Below are positions 44,060-55,220 of a stretch of 64,000 nucleotides of DNA, piece after piece. Origin of the DNA: Cladopsammia gracilis (lineage: Eukaryota; Cnidaria; Anthozoa; Scleractinia; Dendrophylliidae); contig JAJGOT010000258.1 in NCBI GenBank assembly GCA_022457155.1, forward strand, positions 830,001 to 894,000. Direction: 5' to 3'. Both the position numbers and the translations under genes were made by a program. The notes beneath the pieces are model-generated. The model made no database searches, was not told the DNA's origin, and saw only the letters and a program-made list of their open reading frames with translations. The stretch's first letter is position 1, and the number at the start of each line of letters is the position of its first letter.

Positions 44060-45230
44060 TAAAAAGGAGCTGTTTGTATACTGAGTGGAACTTTCCTTGA
44101 AATTCATCTAAAAACTGCAAGAAATTATATATTTATATTGCGACCAACAGTTTTAAAACAATCCACTCCCCTAGTGCGTCACTTAAGTTTTGTCTGTTGA
44201 TATATAAAACAGAATAATATCGAAAAGAAAAATGCATAATTTCGAAACATTTGTTGTCTGAATTCTGGGTATGTACGTATTTAACCGGCCGATGACTTTC
44301 ATCCTCAAGGTATAATGAAATTACAAGCGACTAACGAGTTTATACTCGCTATATCCTCCCCGAACACAACAAATGGCGCACAGGCTCCTTTTACTGTACT
44401 ATCGGATAAAAATTATTTGAATTCTTGGGCAAACATGGTTTGAGAAGTGTTATTTCAATTATTTGTTTTGAAACAGCGTTCTCATGACATAACCAATGAT
44501 GAAAAGGCTGCTGCTTCACATTCGCACTTATGTCAAGGATTGCATTCAAGTATCAGCATTAAACAAATACTTCGAAACCATGAGTGATCTAGTATTTTTA
44601 GGTTTCTATTTTCTGAACTTTGGATAGAAAAATTGCTCTAAACGTAAATGAAACGAGTAAAGTGTTTTAAATCTAAAACCAAAGAACTTAATCTTTTTTT
44701 TTTTAATTTGTCTTGTTTTCGGAGCAACATTATCTTTGGGTGGGCTGATGCACTTGCTTGTTTATGTTCTTGTTGGATTTTTAAAAGAAGATCTCAGGAG
44801 AATCTGTTTGCTTTGAAATCCATCTATTGTGTCATGACTGTTTTTCGTTTGTTCAAATTTGACTGTTTAACTAGTGGTGAACAGGTTGTTATATAAACTC
44901 GTACTCATAAAAATAAAAAGTTTAATACATTCCAAACCGAAATGGTCTACTACTAAAATCTGAATTCTTAGACTAGACTTACCTAAGTGTAGCAATGTTA
45001 ACTTTTAGTGGTTTCAAACCAGCTCAAATTAACGTTTCTTTAATATAAAACTAACATTCAGCACTACGGCTTCCTTTATGAACGCGTTGAAGACGCTTAT
45101 TAAAAGGACAGTTAAATGGAAATTTGTGGCTAAACTTCACCTGCTGTACGTCAAGCATCAATTTCGTATTTGATTGCAACTTTGACATTAGAAGGTTAGA
45201 GAGCTCTGAAAACAAAAAAGTATTTTTCTT
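44060..45230. other. No supported gene
   Basis: AT-rich intronic DNA. Only short frames are present. Close to the right end, ATAAGTCGAGATCT is repeated twice (45233-45275). Confidence 0.5.
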
Positions 45231-46093
45231 TACAAGTCGAGATCTCGAGTTATAAGTCGAGATCTTAAGTTATATAATTATATATTATTAAATAAAACCG
45301 AAAAAAGATTATTCCAAGATTATTATCAGTTGTCAGTTAACCCTGGTACAAATGTCAATTGTCCGTAAAATTTCAGCTTTATAATTTGTCAGGTGTCAGT
45401 TAAAATTTCGGCCATTTGTCAGTTGTCAGTAAACCCCATCCAGACCCTCTTGCGTGCCTGAAAAAAAAGCTGCTTCTAAAACTATTTATATGAAACGAAG
45501 ATCGTCATCAGAGCATTCACGGCGACCAGGACGTTTGAAAACTAGACTTCACGATTATTTTTTCATACTCAGCTATATTCTTTATTATTAAAGACCTCTA
45601 AACTTTACAATTTTAAAGTTATATTTATTAGTCAATCGACTGGGTGCATAATGCTCCATACCACCAAGTCAACTGCATTATTCTCATTATATTTTGTTCT
45701 TTATGAAGTAAATCGTAACTTGCTTAACTTTTCAAGGTTCGGTTTTTGGGAATAATCAAAATCTCAGTTGGCTACCACGTTATTTGTTTATGTTTTATTT
45801 GTATTGAAGATAGTAGTTCCTAATAGAGCTACTCCGTAAATTCGAGTTCTAATAGAGTGTATGTATGTGTGTATATTACCAGATGTCTGTATCGGGCGAT
45901 AACACCTACCTCGACCATGATTACTTAAAATTAAAATTTTGATATCGCGCGTAATATCGCGTGTTATGACGCAAGATTGTGCCGTGTAATTGAATTATTA
46001 TTTAACACATTGAAATCAAATCAAGTTTCAAGAAAAAAAAGACGCGTTTTGCTGCGCACCTGATTATCCGCATATCCTAAAAACCTCAACCAG

Positions 46094-46476
46094 CAATTGT
46101 ATATCGATATACACAGAGGAGGAACTAACTTGTTTTCTTCTGCTGAAACAGATTACCGTGGAGTAAGGAGGGAGGTCTGGAAAGGACTCAATGGTGGTTG
46201 GTATCTGTCACATTTGACGTCAGACAGTAGATTTCCTAACTCGCCAACAAGAGTTGAAATCCTCCGAAAGTTTACACCGCCAAGAAATGAAGACCATTAT
46301 TATGGTCAGAGACTCCAAGCTTACTTCATACCACCCAAGAGCGGGAATTATACCTTTTACGCGACATGTGACTCCGAATGTGTGTTATATTTGAGTTTTG
46401 ACGAAACGCCTGGCAACAAGAAAGAGCTGATACGGATTGATCAGGAGCATAGGACTGGGTACGACCAGTGGCACAG
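46094..46476 (+). CDS. PA14/FN3 gene, exon 5 (first part of PA14 domain)
   Basis: After the acceptor CTCAACCAG, 383 nt encode the N-terminal two thirds of a PA14 domain: IDIHRGGTNLFSSA, EVWKGLNGG, the conserved DSRFPNSPTRVEIL, FTPPRNEDHYYGQRL, YFIPPKSGNYTFY, DSECVLYLSFDETPGNKKEL and DQWHR. PA14 domains are beta-barrel carbohydrate- or ligand-binding modules of extracellular proteins. The layout matches the fibrocystin-type PA14 family. The exon ends CACAG/GTAAAC in phase 2, and the next exon begins with the G that completes the Arg codon. This is the best-supported coding exon in the window. Confidence 0.9.
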
Positions 46477-46743
46477 GTAAACTGCGCATGTTTCAACAAA
46501 CTGGAAAGAGCTTATCCTTTTCTCCAGCGTCACGGATCTAGCTAAAAGTATTGTTGGTCTGGGGAAGAGAATAGAAAAAACTTAGAGTTACCGCTTTTTT
46601 GTTATTATTATTAAAATGGTCTATTTTACAGTTACTAAAATAAATGGCCTCATCTCAAGTTAAGAAACCAGACATTTTTGTCCAGTGGTTAATCATTAAC
46701 AAAACGAGCCAAACCTCCATTGTGGGGACATTTTCCCTGCTCA

Positions 46744-46778
46744 CGAGGGTGTCCCGAGGGTGTCCCGAGGGTGTCCCG
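46744..46778. repeat. Three tandem copies of an 11-bp unit
   Basis: CGAGGGTGTCC occurs three times in a row in the intron after exon 5. Confidence 0.85.
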
Positions 46779-47034
46779 TTAATGAAACCTCTGGGATTCA
46801 CTGTACTTTGAAACATCTGACGCAACAACAGCAATACGGGTACAACCTTGCAACCTATACAACCTTTGCAACCCAACCAAGCGAAAAACACGCGCAATAA
46901 TTCGTCTAGCTAATCATGTCTTGATTACCTAGTGTTAAGAAAAAGTACATATCACTTTGTACTTAATTTCTCTGCGGCATCTAATATTTCAAACATGATA
47001 GAAATGGCATCAAACTCGGAAAAAATCCGAGTTC

Positions 47035-47216
47035 CAGATGGGATTTGAACCTACGACCCTCCGTTATCTAGCCGGATGATCTACTACTGAGCAGATGGGA
47101 TTTGAACCTACGACCCTCCGTGATCTAGCCGGATGATCTACCACTGAGCAGATGGGATTTGAACCTACGACCCTCCGTGATCTAGCCGGATGCTCTACCA
47201 CTGAGCAACTGGGACT
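47035..47216 (-). repeat. tRNA-derived SINE head, three tandem 57-bp units
   Basis: On the minus strand a tRNA-like unit with A box (GCTCAGTGGTAGAGCATCCG) and B box (GGTTCAAATCC) is repeated three times at 57-bp spacing (starts at 47035, 47092 and 47149). Only the copy ending at 47216 retains a full 5' end (AGTCCCAGTTGCTCAG). The tail toward 47020 has a small hairpin (CTCGGA, TCCGAG). An inverted single copy lies at 47371. Tandem expansion of a SINE head is unusual. Confidence 0.8.
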
Positions 47217-47370
47217 CTGTGGCGAGCAAGGGTGGCATGTGGGCTTTTGACTGGAACCGCATCGCGCGGTCACACAGCCAAATGATGACTGGCACATATG
47301 ACTCATAACTGCATCACGCAGTCACATTAAGGCATATCAAAGATGCAACCAACCAACCTCCAAGAGAGGA

Positions 47371-47445
47371 GTCCCAGTAGCTCAGTGGTAGAGCATCCGG
47401 CTAGATCACGGAGGGTCGGTCGTGGGTTCAAATCCCATTTGAAAC
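47371..47445 (+). tRNA. tRNA-like SINE head, plus-strand copy
   Basis: GTCCCAGTAGCTCAGTGGTA and AGAGCATCCGG form a good D arm and A box, and GGGTTCAAATCCCATTTG a good T arm with B box. The loop CTAGATC would present AGA as anticodon, but there is no long variable arm as required for tRNA-Ser, and a GGTC repeat inserts extra bases. Because near-identical copies stand next to it in the opposite orientation, it is a SINE, not a tRNA gene. Confidence 0.6.
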
Positions 47446-47849
47446 TCCCATCTGTTTGAATTCTTAATTACTCACTTTAGAGGTTGGCATCTAATATCTT
47501 ACATACTGACTGCCATAAATACAAATACGCCGCACTACGAAAGGTACGTCCCTGGGAAAAATCAGGGTTTATTTGCCAATCAACAGGTGGTGTCAAAAGT
47601 GGGAGGAGCAAATTTCCATTATTATCAATATACGCGGCCAAATAAGAAACTGCCTTCGAGAAAACACGCGTGAGTGGCGGGCAATATTGAATTGCAAACG
47701 CATTTACGGCCCTGTTGCTGATTGGTTCACGGTTCATCATCCGATGAATATTAACCATTCAGGTTACGTTTATTGACGCGGGAAAACCATTCAGGTGCGA
47801 ACAACTTGCGTAGTGAACGTTTGCCGTTTGGAGATTTTATAGTTTTAAA

Positions 47850-48320
47850 ATGGAAGAACTCCCAAATTTTCAGCTTTTTTCTAGTCAAAACTCGGACTTT
47901 GACAACAAGCAGTTGGATGAAATTGAGCAAAAAGCTCAAGCGAAAAACAACAAGAGAACAACTGGGTGGGGAGTAAAAAAGTTCGAGAAATGGTGTGAGA
48001 AAAGAAAAATTACAGTGGATCTCAAAACAGTAAGTGCAACGGCCTTGGGTGAAATTCTGCGAAAGTTCTTCGCTGAAGTGAAAACAGAGAAAGGCCAAGC
48101 ATTAACTCCAAGTGCATTGACTGGAATTAGAGCGGCCATTCATCGCCATCTAACCTGTGCTCCACTCAGCCGAAGCATAAACATTTTGTAAGACAGCGAA
48201 TTCATGTCTGCCAACAAAATGTTTGAAGCGAAGGCCAAGCTATTTACGAAAGAAAACAATGCGAAACCAAAACACAAATCATCCATTCAGTCAGGAGACA
48301 TGCAGTATTTGAATCCTTAT
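47850..48320 (+). pseudogene. DUF3504/Crypton-like recombinase-derived fragment
   Basis: From ATG 47850: MEELPNFQLFSSQNSDFDN, then NNKRTTGWGVKKFEKWC, a KTVSATALGEILRKFFAEV helix and LTPSALTGIRAAIHRHL. These match the N-terminal (core-binding) part of the tyrosine-recombinase-derived domain found in QRICH1/ZMYM2-4-like proteins and animal Cryptons. A TAA at 48189-48191 interrupts the frame, which continues as SEFMSANKMFEAKAKLFTKE, still matching the family (EFxxANxMFxAxxxxL), until TAA near 48328. The catalytic C-terminal half is missing. It lies in the intron after exon 5. Confidence 0.7.
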
Positions 48321-48361
48321 TAAATGAATTTGTACGATTTGGCCCCGGCTTGTGTATTGAT

Positions 48362-49080
48362 AATAATGATAATCACATGACTTTTGTCGAGCATATAGCT
48401 TATTCTTGGTTTTCACATGACGTCATAAAAATTAAAAAATCTAAACTATACATCCTACAAAGCTGTTTCTAACATGGTATGTGGATACAAGTATTATTAA
48501 TCTTTCACAGAAAGTTTCAGGTTTTCACGATGTTTTGCTTCCGATTTACAAAGGTTTTAAATGTGTCACGCAATTCGTCACGCTATAACAGATAAGCTGT
48601 GAAAATAAACAAAATTGAATCAGCTGAAAGTTATTGTTTGCATTATAAGTGCTTATAAGCCGAGTTAATGGAGCTTATAACAAATACAATATGTTTTGAT
48701 TTGATTTTTGGTGTAATTAAGACTTTGAATTTTTGGCCGCCATCTTTGTGCCCCTAAGAGGGGCACAAAGATGGCCGCTCCATACATTTCTTACTAAAAA
48801 TGTCTAATACTCGTTCGCCTATAACTCTTGAACGAAATGCTTTGGCGCTTCAAAATTTGGCCAAGATGTGTAGTTGTAAACTCTCTACAATTCCATAAAC
48901 ATTTTGGATTCGACATCTATTGTTTAATGCTTCTGAATTTTGATATGACGTAAGTGAAAGCCAAGAATTTGTGTCCCTCGTAGCATCATTTGCACCCTCG
49001 CTCCGCTCGGCCGCAAATGATGCTACTCGGGCCACAAATAAACTATATGCCCTCCAAAAGTCATGTGATTGTCCTATTAT
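48362..49080. mobile_element. About 720-bp foldback element
   Basis: AATCACATGACTTTTG with GAGCATATAG at the left mirrors CTATATGCCCTCC and AAAAGTCATGTGATT at the right. Further inside, CATGACGTCA and TATGACGTAAGTG also face each other, and a hairpin (GGCCGCCATCTTTGTGCCCC and its complement) lies at about 48737-48774. No ORF. Confidence 0.65.
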
Positions 49081-49094
49081 AGTGTGCTTTCCTT

Positions 49095-49315
49095 TGTAAC
49101 TCGTGAATACACGAAGCGTTCAACGAGTTACAGCTTTAACTCATTCGCTCGATCAATCAGCTGTTAATATTGAGACCGCGATATGAAATGGACAGCCGCC
49201 TTACCCATGGGGACGGCGTTGGAGGGAGGGGGTTGGGGAGTTGGACGCAGGAAGGTGGTGAGGGGAGGTGAGGGTCACTAGCTGGCTCACAGGAGCCTTT
49301 GATTAAGGTTTTAGC
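49095..49315. repeat. CGTGAATAC...GGAGCCTTTGATTA repeat, short copy
   Basis: Starts ACTCGTGAATACACGAAGCG, has TTACCCATGG..ACGGCGTTGGAGG and ends GGAGCCTTTGATTAAGG. The same beginning and end occur at 63617-63920 and 51368-52297. A GGGAGGG-rich stretch is in the middle. Confidence 0.65.
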
Positions 49316-49360
49316 ATTCAAATAATTCATAGCTTGCTTTTGTCCATCTTGTCTCATTAG

Positions 49361-49533
49361 GTATTTACTACAAAGGTCGTGTTTACAACAACTGGAAAAA
49401 GGAAAATTGTATTACATAGAAGCACTGCACTCTAACTTCATCGACAATGATCACGTGCGCATTCACGTCCGATTTCCCGGATTAAGCACTACAAGCTCAT
49501 TAGATACAGAACATCTGTTTCTGTACTCGCCAG
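49361..49533 (+). CDS. PA14/FN3 gene, exon 6 (end of PA14 domain)
   Basis: The acceptor TGTCTCATTAG opens 173 nt in phase 2, ending CCAG/GTAAAA in phase 1. It encodes CLQQLEKGKLYYIEALHSNF, the canonical PA14 tail motif (LxxGxxYYIEALH), then DNDHVRIHVRFPGL and a linker. Joining exon 5 to exon 6 makes WHR run directly into YLLQRS with no frame change, which strongly supports the splice. The exon completes one PA14 domain of typical length. Confidence 0.88.
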
Positions 49534-49965
49534 GTAAAATCTTCCTCTGGAAAATATGTCATTTTAACAACTTTGTTTTACAGGTAATTACTCGTGGCGG
49601 AGCACACGAGTTGTAAATCCGGCTTTGACTTTTCTTCCTTTTTTTCGTGTCACATTAGCGCATGCAAGTTGATGCACATATTTAAGTTTATGTCAACGAC
49701 TATATGGCTTTCAGCCATGAAATGCATACCGCAAAATCTCTCCGTGTGTTGACTTGATAAGCAAGATAGAGAACTACAGCGTACAATTGCACGCTTTCAA
49801 GGCAATTCAAGGCGTTCATGGATGGATAGGACCGTTTGATATTGTGTTCGCCGCTTATTTCTGTGGGATTTTTGCTCCGGCAAGTTCTGTGTTGTATATA
49901 TTAAACTTGCCATTTGCTTTGCGATCAGCTACTGTAGTGAATGTAGTGTAGTCTTACTTTTAAAA

Positions 49966-50580
49966 ATAAACAGGTTATCGGTAACGGTGGCTAAATAAAA
50001 TTCAGTCTCTCACTCACTCACTCATTCACTCACTCGCTCCTTCCATCAGCTGTAAACTTAGTGAGTAAATGCTTTGTTACGAATACGTTTCGAAACAAGA
50101 ATCCAATGAATCCAGTGAATCCAGCGATAACAATAATTAATTTGATGTAAACGAATATAGACAACAATAAGCTTACAGATGTTTCGCATTTGGAGTTTTT
50201 AGTGCAACATTAAAATCGATTTAAAAGGATTTTGCAACCGAAACACGCGTTTTGATGCGTATCTACCTTAAAATAACAAAATTTAACATCTATGGAACGT
50301 GTGTTCTTCGACAGCGCAGTGGATTAAGTTTGTGGCTTAGTCCCGAACGGCCCGAGTTCGAGTATCCATGAAGTCTTTTTTCCCCCCCTTTTTTTTTCTT
50401 TCTTCGAACTGGACATTATATTATGAACGTGATGTACTTTTTTGTTTTCGTTCGTCAATAATCCTTACGTTTAATTTTTTAAAAATATATATATATATAT
50501 ATCGAACCGTGTCAGTGTGAAAAAGTAAACTTACGGCAATATTGCGTTACGCGTTACGCGTTACGCGTTCTTCACGGGTT
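49966..50580. repeat. Repeat with (CACT)n and tRNA-like centre, copy A
   Basis: GGTTATCGGTAACGG, a CACTCACTCACT tract, CTCCTTCCATCAGCTGTAAA, a tRNA-like segment with CGAGTTCGAGTAT (about 50311-50372), a T-run, then TTACGTTTAATTTT, ATATCGAACCGTGTCAGTG and GCAATATTGCGTTACGCG occur in the same order in copy B at 51368-52297. The left end is truncated. A three-fold GTTACGC tandem closes it. Confidence 0.7.
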
Positions 50581-50823
50581 GGCTCTTTTGATTAGACATA
50601 ATTTCAAGCTTATGTTTCTCCGTAAAAGCACTCAAAATACTCGGGAATTAATGCTGCAATGAATTAAAGGCGCCACGAGTTCAAGCTGTGTACAGCTTCT
50701 TGTTAAATGACAGATAAGTTGACAATATAATCTACCCATAAGGAGAGGTTATGGAAAGCTTTGCATTAAAGATATTTACAGGTGAGCTTTACGGACGCCC
50801 CATTCTTAATACGGATACATGTA

Positions 50824-51351
50824 CAGTAAAAACCCGCATACAAGAACATGTGAACTAAGAACACCCAGGCTGAAATTTGATAAAAAAAAAAAGGAGCATA
50901 TATATAAGAACACATTCAGCCTGAAAATTGAAAATTGTTCTTATATATAAAAACTCTTCCCTTTTCAGTTTAATAGGACAAACAGTGTCTGTAGCTTTAC
51001 TGTGGTATTGCACTGAGATCTCTGTATAAACGCTAGTAATTTCACTTTCCGTGTATAGCAAATGTACAACAACTGTATTTGGAATTAAAAGTCCCTGAGG
51101 AAGACTAGCGGATGCCAGTCGAAAGCTCGGTTGTGCAATTTATTTTCTAATGTTGTGTGTCTCAAGTTTAATTTCCTCTCAAAGTTATGTATCTCATCAT
51201 AGTTAGTAAATCCCTTACATTTTTTTAGAAGTAAAAAATTAAGAACACTTAAGAACACTTTCAGGCTGATTTCACCTAAAATACCCGATATATAAGAACT
51301 CAATCAGCCTGAACCCCGAAAATGGGTGTTCTTGTATGCGGGTTTTTACTG
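50824..51351. mobile_element. 528-bp TA-flanked MITE (Tc1/mariner type)
   Basis: The ends CAGTAAAAACCCGCATACAA and their complement lie between TA dinucleotides (50822-50823, 51352-51353). CAGGCTGAAAT/CAGCCTGAAC motifs repeat near the ends. A Penelope-type tail (GAGGAAGACTAGCGGATGCC) is embedded near 51100. Confidence 0.88.
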
Positions 51352-51367
51352 TACCTCATACATTTTG

Positions 51368-52297
51368 GACCCGTGAATACGCGCATGCGTAATGAACGGG
51401 TTATCAGTAACGGAGACAGATATGCAAATGAGCACTCACTCACTCACTCGCTCACTCACTCACGCGCTCCTTCCATCAGCTGTAAACTTTTGTCACGTAA
51501 TGTTTTACATGTAAATTAGTTTTGTTACGAATGCATGAGTCAACAAGAACAAGGTGAGTCCAGCGTTAACAATAACTAATTTACTGTAAACGAATATGAA
51601 CAACGCATTTGGAGTCCTTTGATGAACAAAGGCCAAATTTATGCCTTTCATGTCTTTAATACCGTGACAGTACAAATACGTATTGTTTGATTGAATAGGA
51701 TAGAACCGGACAGGGTTATGCGCTAAAGGTCAACTTTCATATGTCGTCAGTGGATCTGATCTGTTCATCAGGGGAAAATATATCCTTGCGTGAATATGTA
51801 GATCTTAAACATCACACATATCATATCACGAATTACTATTTTACAATTAAGATATCGAGCCGTGTTTATAATTTTAAAATACCGTGCATTGCGTTACGCG
51901 TTATAAAGCTAATTTGGCAATCTTATAAGAACAGCGATAACAATAACCAATTTGTTGTAAACGAATATAAACAATAAACGGCTTAATTTCGTATTTAGAG
52001 TCTTATTACAAAATTAAAACCGAGCTGCAAACTTGAAACGGATATTAATACGCGTTTTACTGCATATCTACGTCAAAATTATAAAATTTTACCCTTCCAG
52101 CTATCGTACTTTTTCGTGGTTCTTGTTATGGCTGTGAGACGGCAGTCAGACGGCTCGAGTTCAAATCTCGCCGTGAACCTTTTTTTTTTGCGTTCTTCAG
52201 AAGTCATTACGTTTAATTTTATAAAAATATCGAACCGTATCAGTACAAAAGCATATTAAGGTTACCGCAATATTACGTTAATAGGAGCCTTTGATCT
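51368..52297. repeat. Repeat with tRNA-like centre, copy B (full length)
   Basis: Runs from CCGTGAATACGCGCATGCGT to GGAGCCTTTGATCT, with the (CACT)n tract near 51435, a tRNA-like segment with CGAGTTCAAATCTCG at about 52120-52180, and the CGAACCGTATCAG end region. It therefore links the short copies (49095, 63617) and copy A (49966) into one family. A 2.3-kb TIR element has inserted next to its right end. Confidence 0.65.
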
Positions 52298-52302
52298 CTA
52301 AA

Positions 52303-54602
52303 GGACGGACCATTATTTTTATGACGCGGGGGGGGAAAGGTTGGAAAATTTTGAAATAAATTGTTTGCAGAGGCTATAAACACTGGAATAAATTTTACGC
52401 CAACAAAATATAAAGAAAAAATTGTTTGCTGAAAGTATGGCCTATTAAACACTGAAACTATATAACCACAGTATAAACAGGAAGGCATATTTCCTGGAAT
52501 CTTCATATGGGGAAGGAGGTCTGACCAATGGCCCCCTACCCCACCCCTCTGAAATTTTTCCATTTAAAATACAATCCTTATTTTTATGTAAAAAGGGCTT
52601 GAACCCCTGGAAAACAAAGGAAACTGACCCTCATTCATCTCGAATTTCCATTCACTGTAGGGGAGGTATGGATATTTTCTGGAGTCACACAACTTTAGTC
52701 AGTATATAAGAAACAAGCTACAGTAACAATTCTGTAATCCATTTCACGTGAGAAATAACAATTTACACTTCAAATTCTTGTAAATGACTGTGAACAAGAA
52801 ACAATAATCATTGAGCCCCAACTAGTTGCCAGTTAACAATTTATAACTAAAAGGCATTTCAACAACCCTACATGGGATTACTGTAAACAACAAACGTAAA
52901 TTTTGTTAAGCTGATTTCATATCGTTCAACAGACAAATCTGTCTTCAACATCTCTATATGGAATTCAGTCCTGTGAACAACAAACTCCATGCATATCTGG
53001 ATGTGATTTAATATTAAATATAAATGAAAAGCACAAAAGCCTATTTTTCTCTTAACGTGTTTAAGTGAAATAGTTTGAAAACACATTTCCTCTGCAATTC
53101 TTGACTTAAAAATCTGAGAACTTACGTCATGTGAAACAAATCAAGTCACATGAAAAAAATCGTATGTTGGAAACTGTGCAGTTTAAGGGTTAAACATATT
53201 CTACTATATCAGAGTTATCTGAGTCTGACTCAGCATTTGCGTCTGATCCAGGCTCATCAAATATGCTCCACTGTTTTTCAAACTCATCACTACACAAATC
53301 TGTTGGCACACCTCTTTTGAATCCTGACCTTTAGAAAGCATCGTTGTCTTGCTCTGAACTTTCTTTCTTTCCTCCTTTTGTTTGCTCTTTTTCTGTTTCC
53401 TCGTTTTAAAGATCCTTTCAAACTTCTCAATATCAAACTTATCAGCAAAGGTTGCCTTGAGCTTATCAATCCTCCCCCTGGTCTGCTTTAAGTTGCTCTT
53501 GTAATACAGTGATTTTAGCAATCAAGTCATTATACCACTTGTTAGCTTCTTTGGTTTTCACCCTTCCTTTCCCAACCCACATTTTCCGACAGCCCACCTT
53601 TTGCGTACTCCATAGAATCCAATAATTTGTCAATCAATTCCTTCGGCTTCTTGTCATATTCCTGATAATTCCTGATAAGAGCTGGCCTTATGATATCTAT
53701 TTTTTAATTCTCTCCATAACCGCGAAAATTACTTTTCCTTTATGTATGTCGATTCTTTTGACAGAGCTTCATCACAGGGATGGATACATGATAGAATAGA
53801 AAGCCTGCGCTCTCTCTCCCCTCTTGCCCAGTCTTCCAGTGCTCGAGGGTTCAGGAAGCCACTGTCCTTTTCGTAACTCATCTGTAGAATAAAGTCATTG
53901 TTTAATGTTTGTTTCAATGAATTTGGTGAGCGTACCATAATTTACAATATCTTTTCTCAAGTGGCTCTTTAGAGACCCAGATAAAATTCAAAGGGGCATG
54001 CACGTTGACCTTGCCTTTAACTTCTTTGGGTTTCGGTGGGGCACCATTACTTGGCTAAGGTTGATTGAACTGATTGTGGACTTGCCACTTGTGAAACAGG
54101 CGGCTCAATCGTTGCACCTGTGTCTTAGTCAGTCCAAAGTTAGCTAGGGTGCAGCAGTGTCTTGTCTGAAATGCCCGTGACATCGCACACTCTTTCATTG
54201 TCTTCAAAGACGCGTAGGTTTCGCCGTTTTCGCGCGTAGGCTTGGTCGCTAACTGACAACCTATATTGAAATAGCTGTATACCAGTTAGGAACTTGCATT
54301 AGCATAGGCAAGTAGCAACAGTGGAGTAACATTGAATATCTTTCATCATGTTCACTACATTGTAGATTGGCGCCAGTTTTTCTGAGCTAAAATCGATTTT
54401 CAGATCCTTGATTCATATAACAAAATGGAAAATAGAAGTAAATATATTTTCTTAATAAGACTGGAAATTTTGTTGGAAATGTTGATTTAAAAAATGTTTG
54501 CAGGGAGACAGAGACACAAAAAAAAATTGTTTGCAGGTCTCGCATATAAAAAGTTTCCAACCACCCCCCCCCCCCCCCCGTCAAAAAAATAATGGTCTGT
54601 CC
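52303..54602. mobile_element. 2.3-kb element with G-run TIRs and 5-bp duplication
   Basis: GGACGGACCATTATTTTTAT then GACG and a G-run at the left matches the complement at the right (C-run, CGTC, ATAATGGTCTGTCC). CTAAA flanks both ends (52298-52302, 54603-54607), a 5-bp target duplication. Broken minus-strand frames occupy the middle. The superfamily is not clear to me: the duplication length is unusual for Tc1, Harbinger or TTAA elements. Confidence 0.75.
53196..53940 (-). pseudogene. Broken coding remnant in the 2.3-kb element
   Basis: Minus-strand frames at 53729-53938 (SPNSLKQTLNNDFILQMSYE, RALEDWARGERERRL) and 53204-53521 (QTRGRIDKLKATFADKFDIE, a Lys-rich stretch KTRKQKKSKQKEERKK, and an acidic end DSDNSDIVEYV in a neighbouring frame) look like parts of one protein, with DKKPKELIDKLLDSMEY between them. 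At least two frameshifts or stops separate the pieces. No named domain is recognised; it could be a transposase C-terminus or an accessory protein. Confidence 0.4.
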
Positions 54603-54609
54603 CTAAACT

Positions 54610-55215
54610 TAGCCTGTGAGGAGGCTGTTAACCCAAAATTAATATAAAGTGGTAAAGTTGGCTAACTCCCATGGGATTCAACAAAATTTATTCAAACTTG
54701 GACAGCTTCAACCAATAAAAGAATTATACATTTTGGCACTAGATCAACGTAAACCCGCCCATTTGTTACCATGGCAACAACAAAAATATGATGCACAAAG
54801 CCAATTTATGGCACAAATATCTCAAAAAGTATTCACAGCAAGTTCAAAAAACTTTGCATACACATATAATTGGCTATGCAATTACTGTTTTAGTTTTTTG
54901 TGGTATCGGCTTTGAATGCCATTTGCTAAAATAGTATGTTTCAATGGCAACAATTTTTGGGGGGCGAATTTATGAAAAAACTAAAACACTCATTGCAGAG
55001 AGTACTTCAAATTACATAAACAGTGAACATTTTGTGGCATTTCAATAAAACCAAACAAAATGGCACCTGTCATTGCAATTGCTATTCTCAGAAAGCTTGC
55101 TTTTCAGAAAATTGAATTTAAATGGAAGAAAACTCTTACAGCACCAATGTGTCAACCTGGGCAAAGCTATGGTAAAAACATGGCAATAAAGTAAGCAACA
55201 ACTAAAAACCCAAGG
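54610..55215. other. 3' side of the Mutator-like pseudogene, no clear feature
   Basis: AT-rich sequence with short frames only. TTGTTACCATGGCAACAAC (about 54764-54782) is a small palindrome, partly echoed by CCATGGCAACC near 57193, which could mark the two sides of the Mutator-like element, but I could not define inverted termini. Confidence 0.35.
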
Positions 55216-55220
55216 TCGGT

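Larger units (their letters stand above)
27998..45449. mobile_element. 17.45-kb TIR-bounded insertion in intron 4
   Basis: GAGGGTCTGGATGGGG at 27998 is matched by its perfect complement ending at 45449. The flanking TTGCGT (TTGCGTG if the shared G is counted) occurs at 27992-27998 and 45450-45456. Both ends also carry subterminal TGTCAGTTGTCAGT-type iterations (three or more on the left, three variants on the right). Shared termini, shared iterons and a matching target duplication support one insertion event. The interior has LINE fragments, a 4.3-kb TTAA element, several MITEs and microsatellites, but no transposase I recognise, so it is probably a non-autonomous element enlarged by nesting. 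Confidence 0.6.

Noticed and set aside
45233..45275. AAGTCGAGATCT direct repeat as a regulatory array
   Set aside because: Only two copies in AT-rich intronic DNA with no nearby gene start.
47371..47445. Functional tRNA gene
   Set aside because: Neighbouring inverted and tandem near-copies, an inserted GGTC and an anticodon (AGA) without the long variable arm of tRNA-Ser indicate a SINE.
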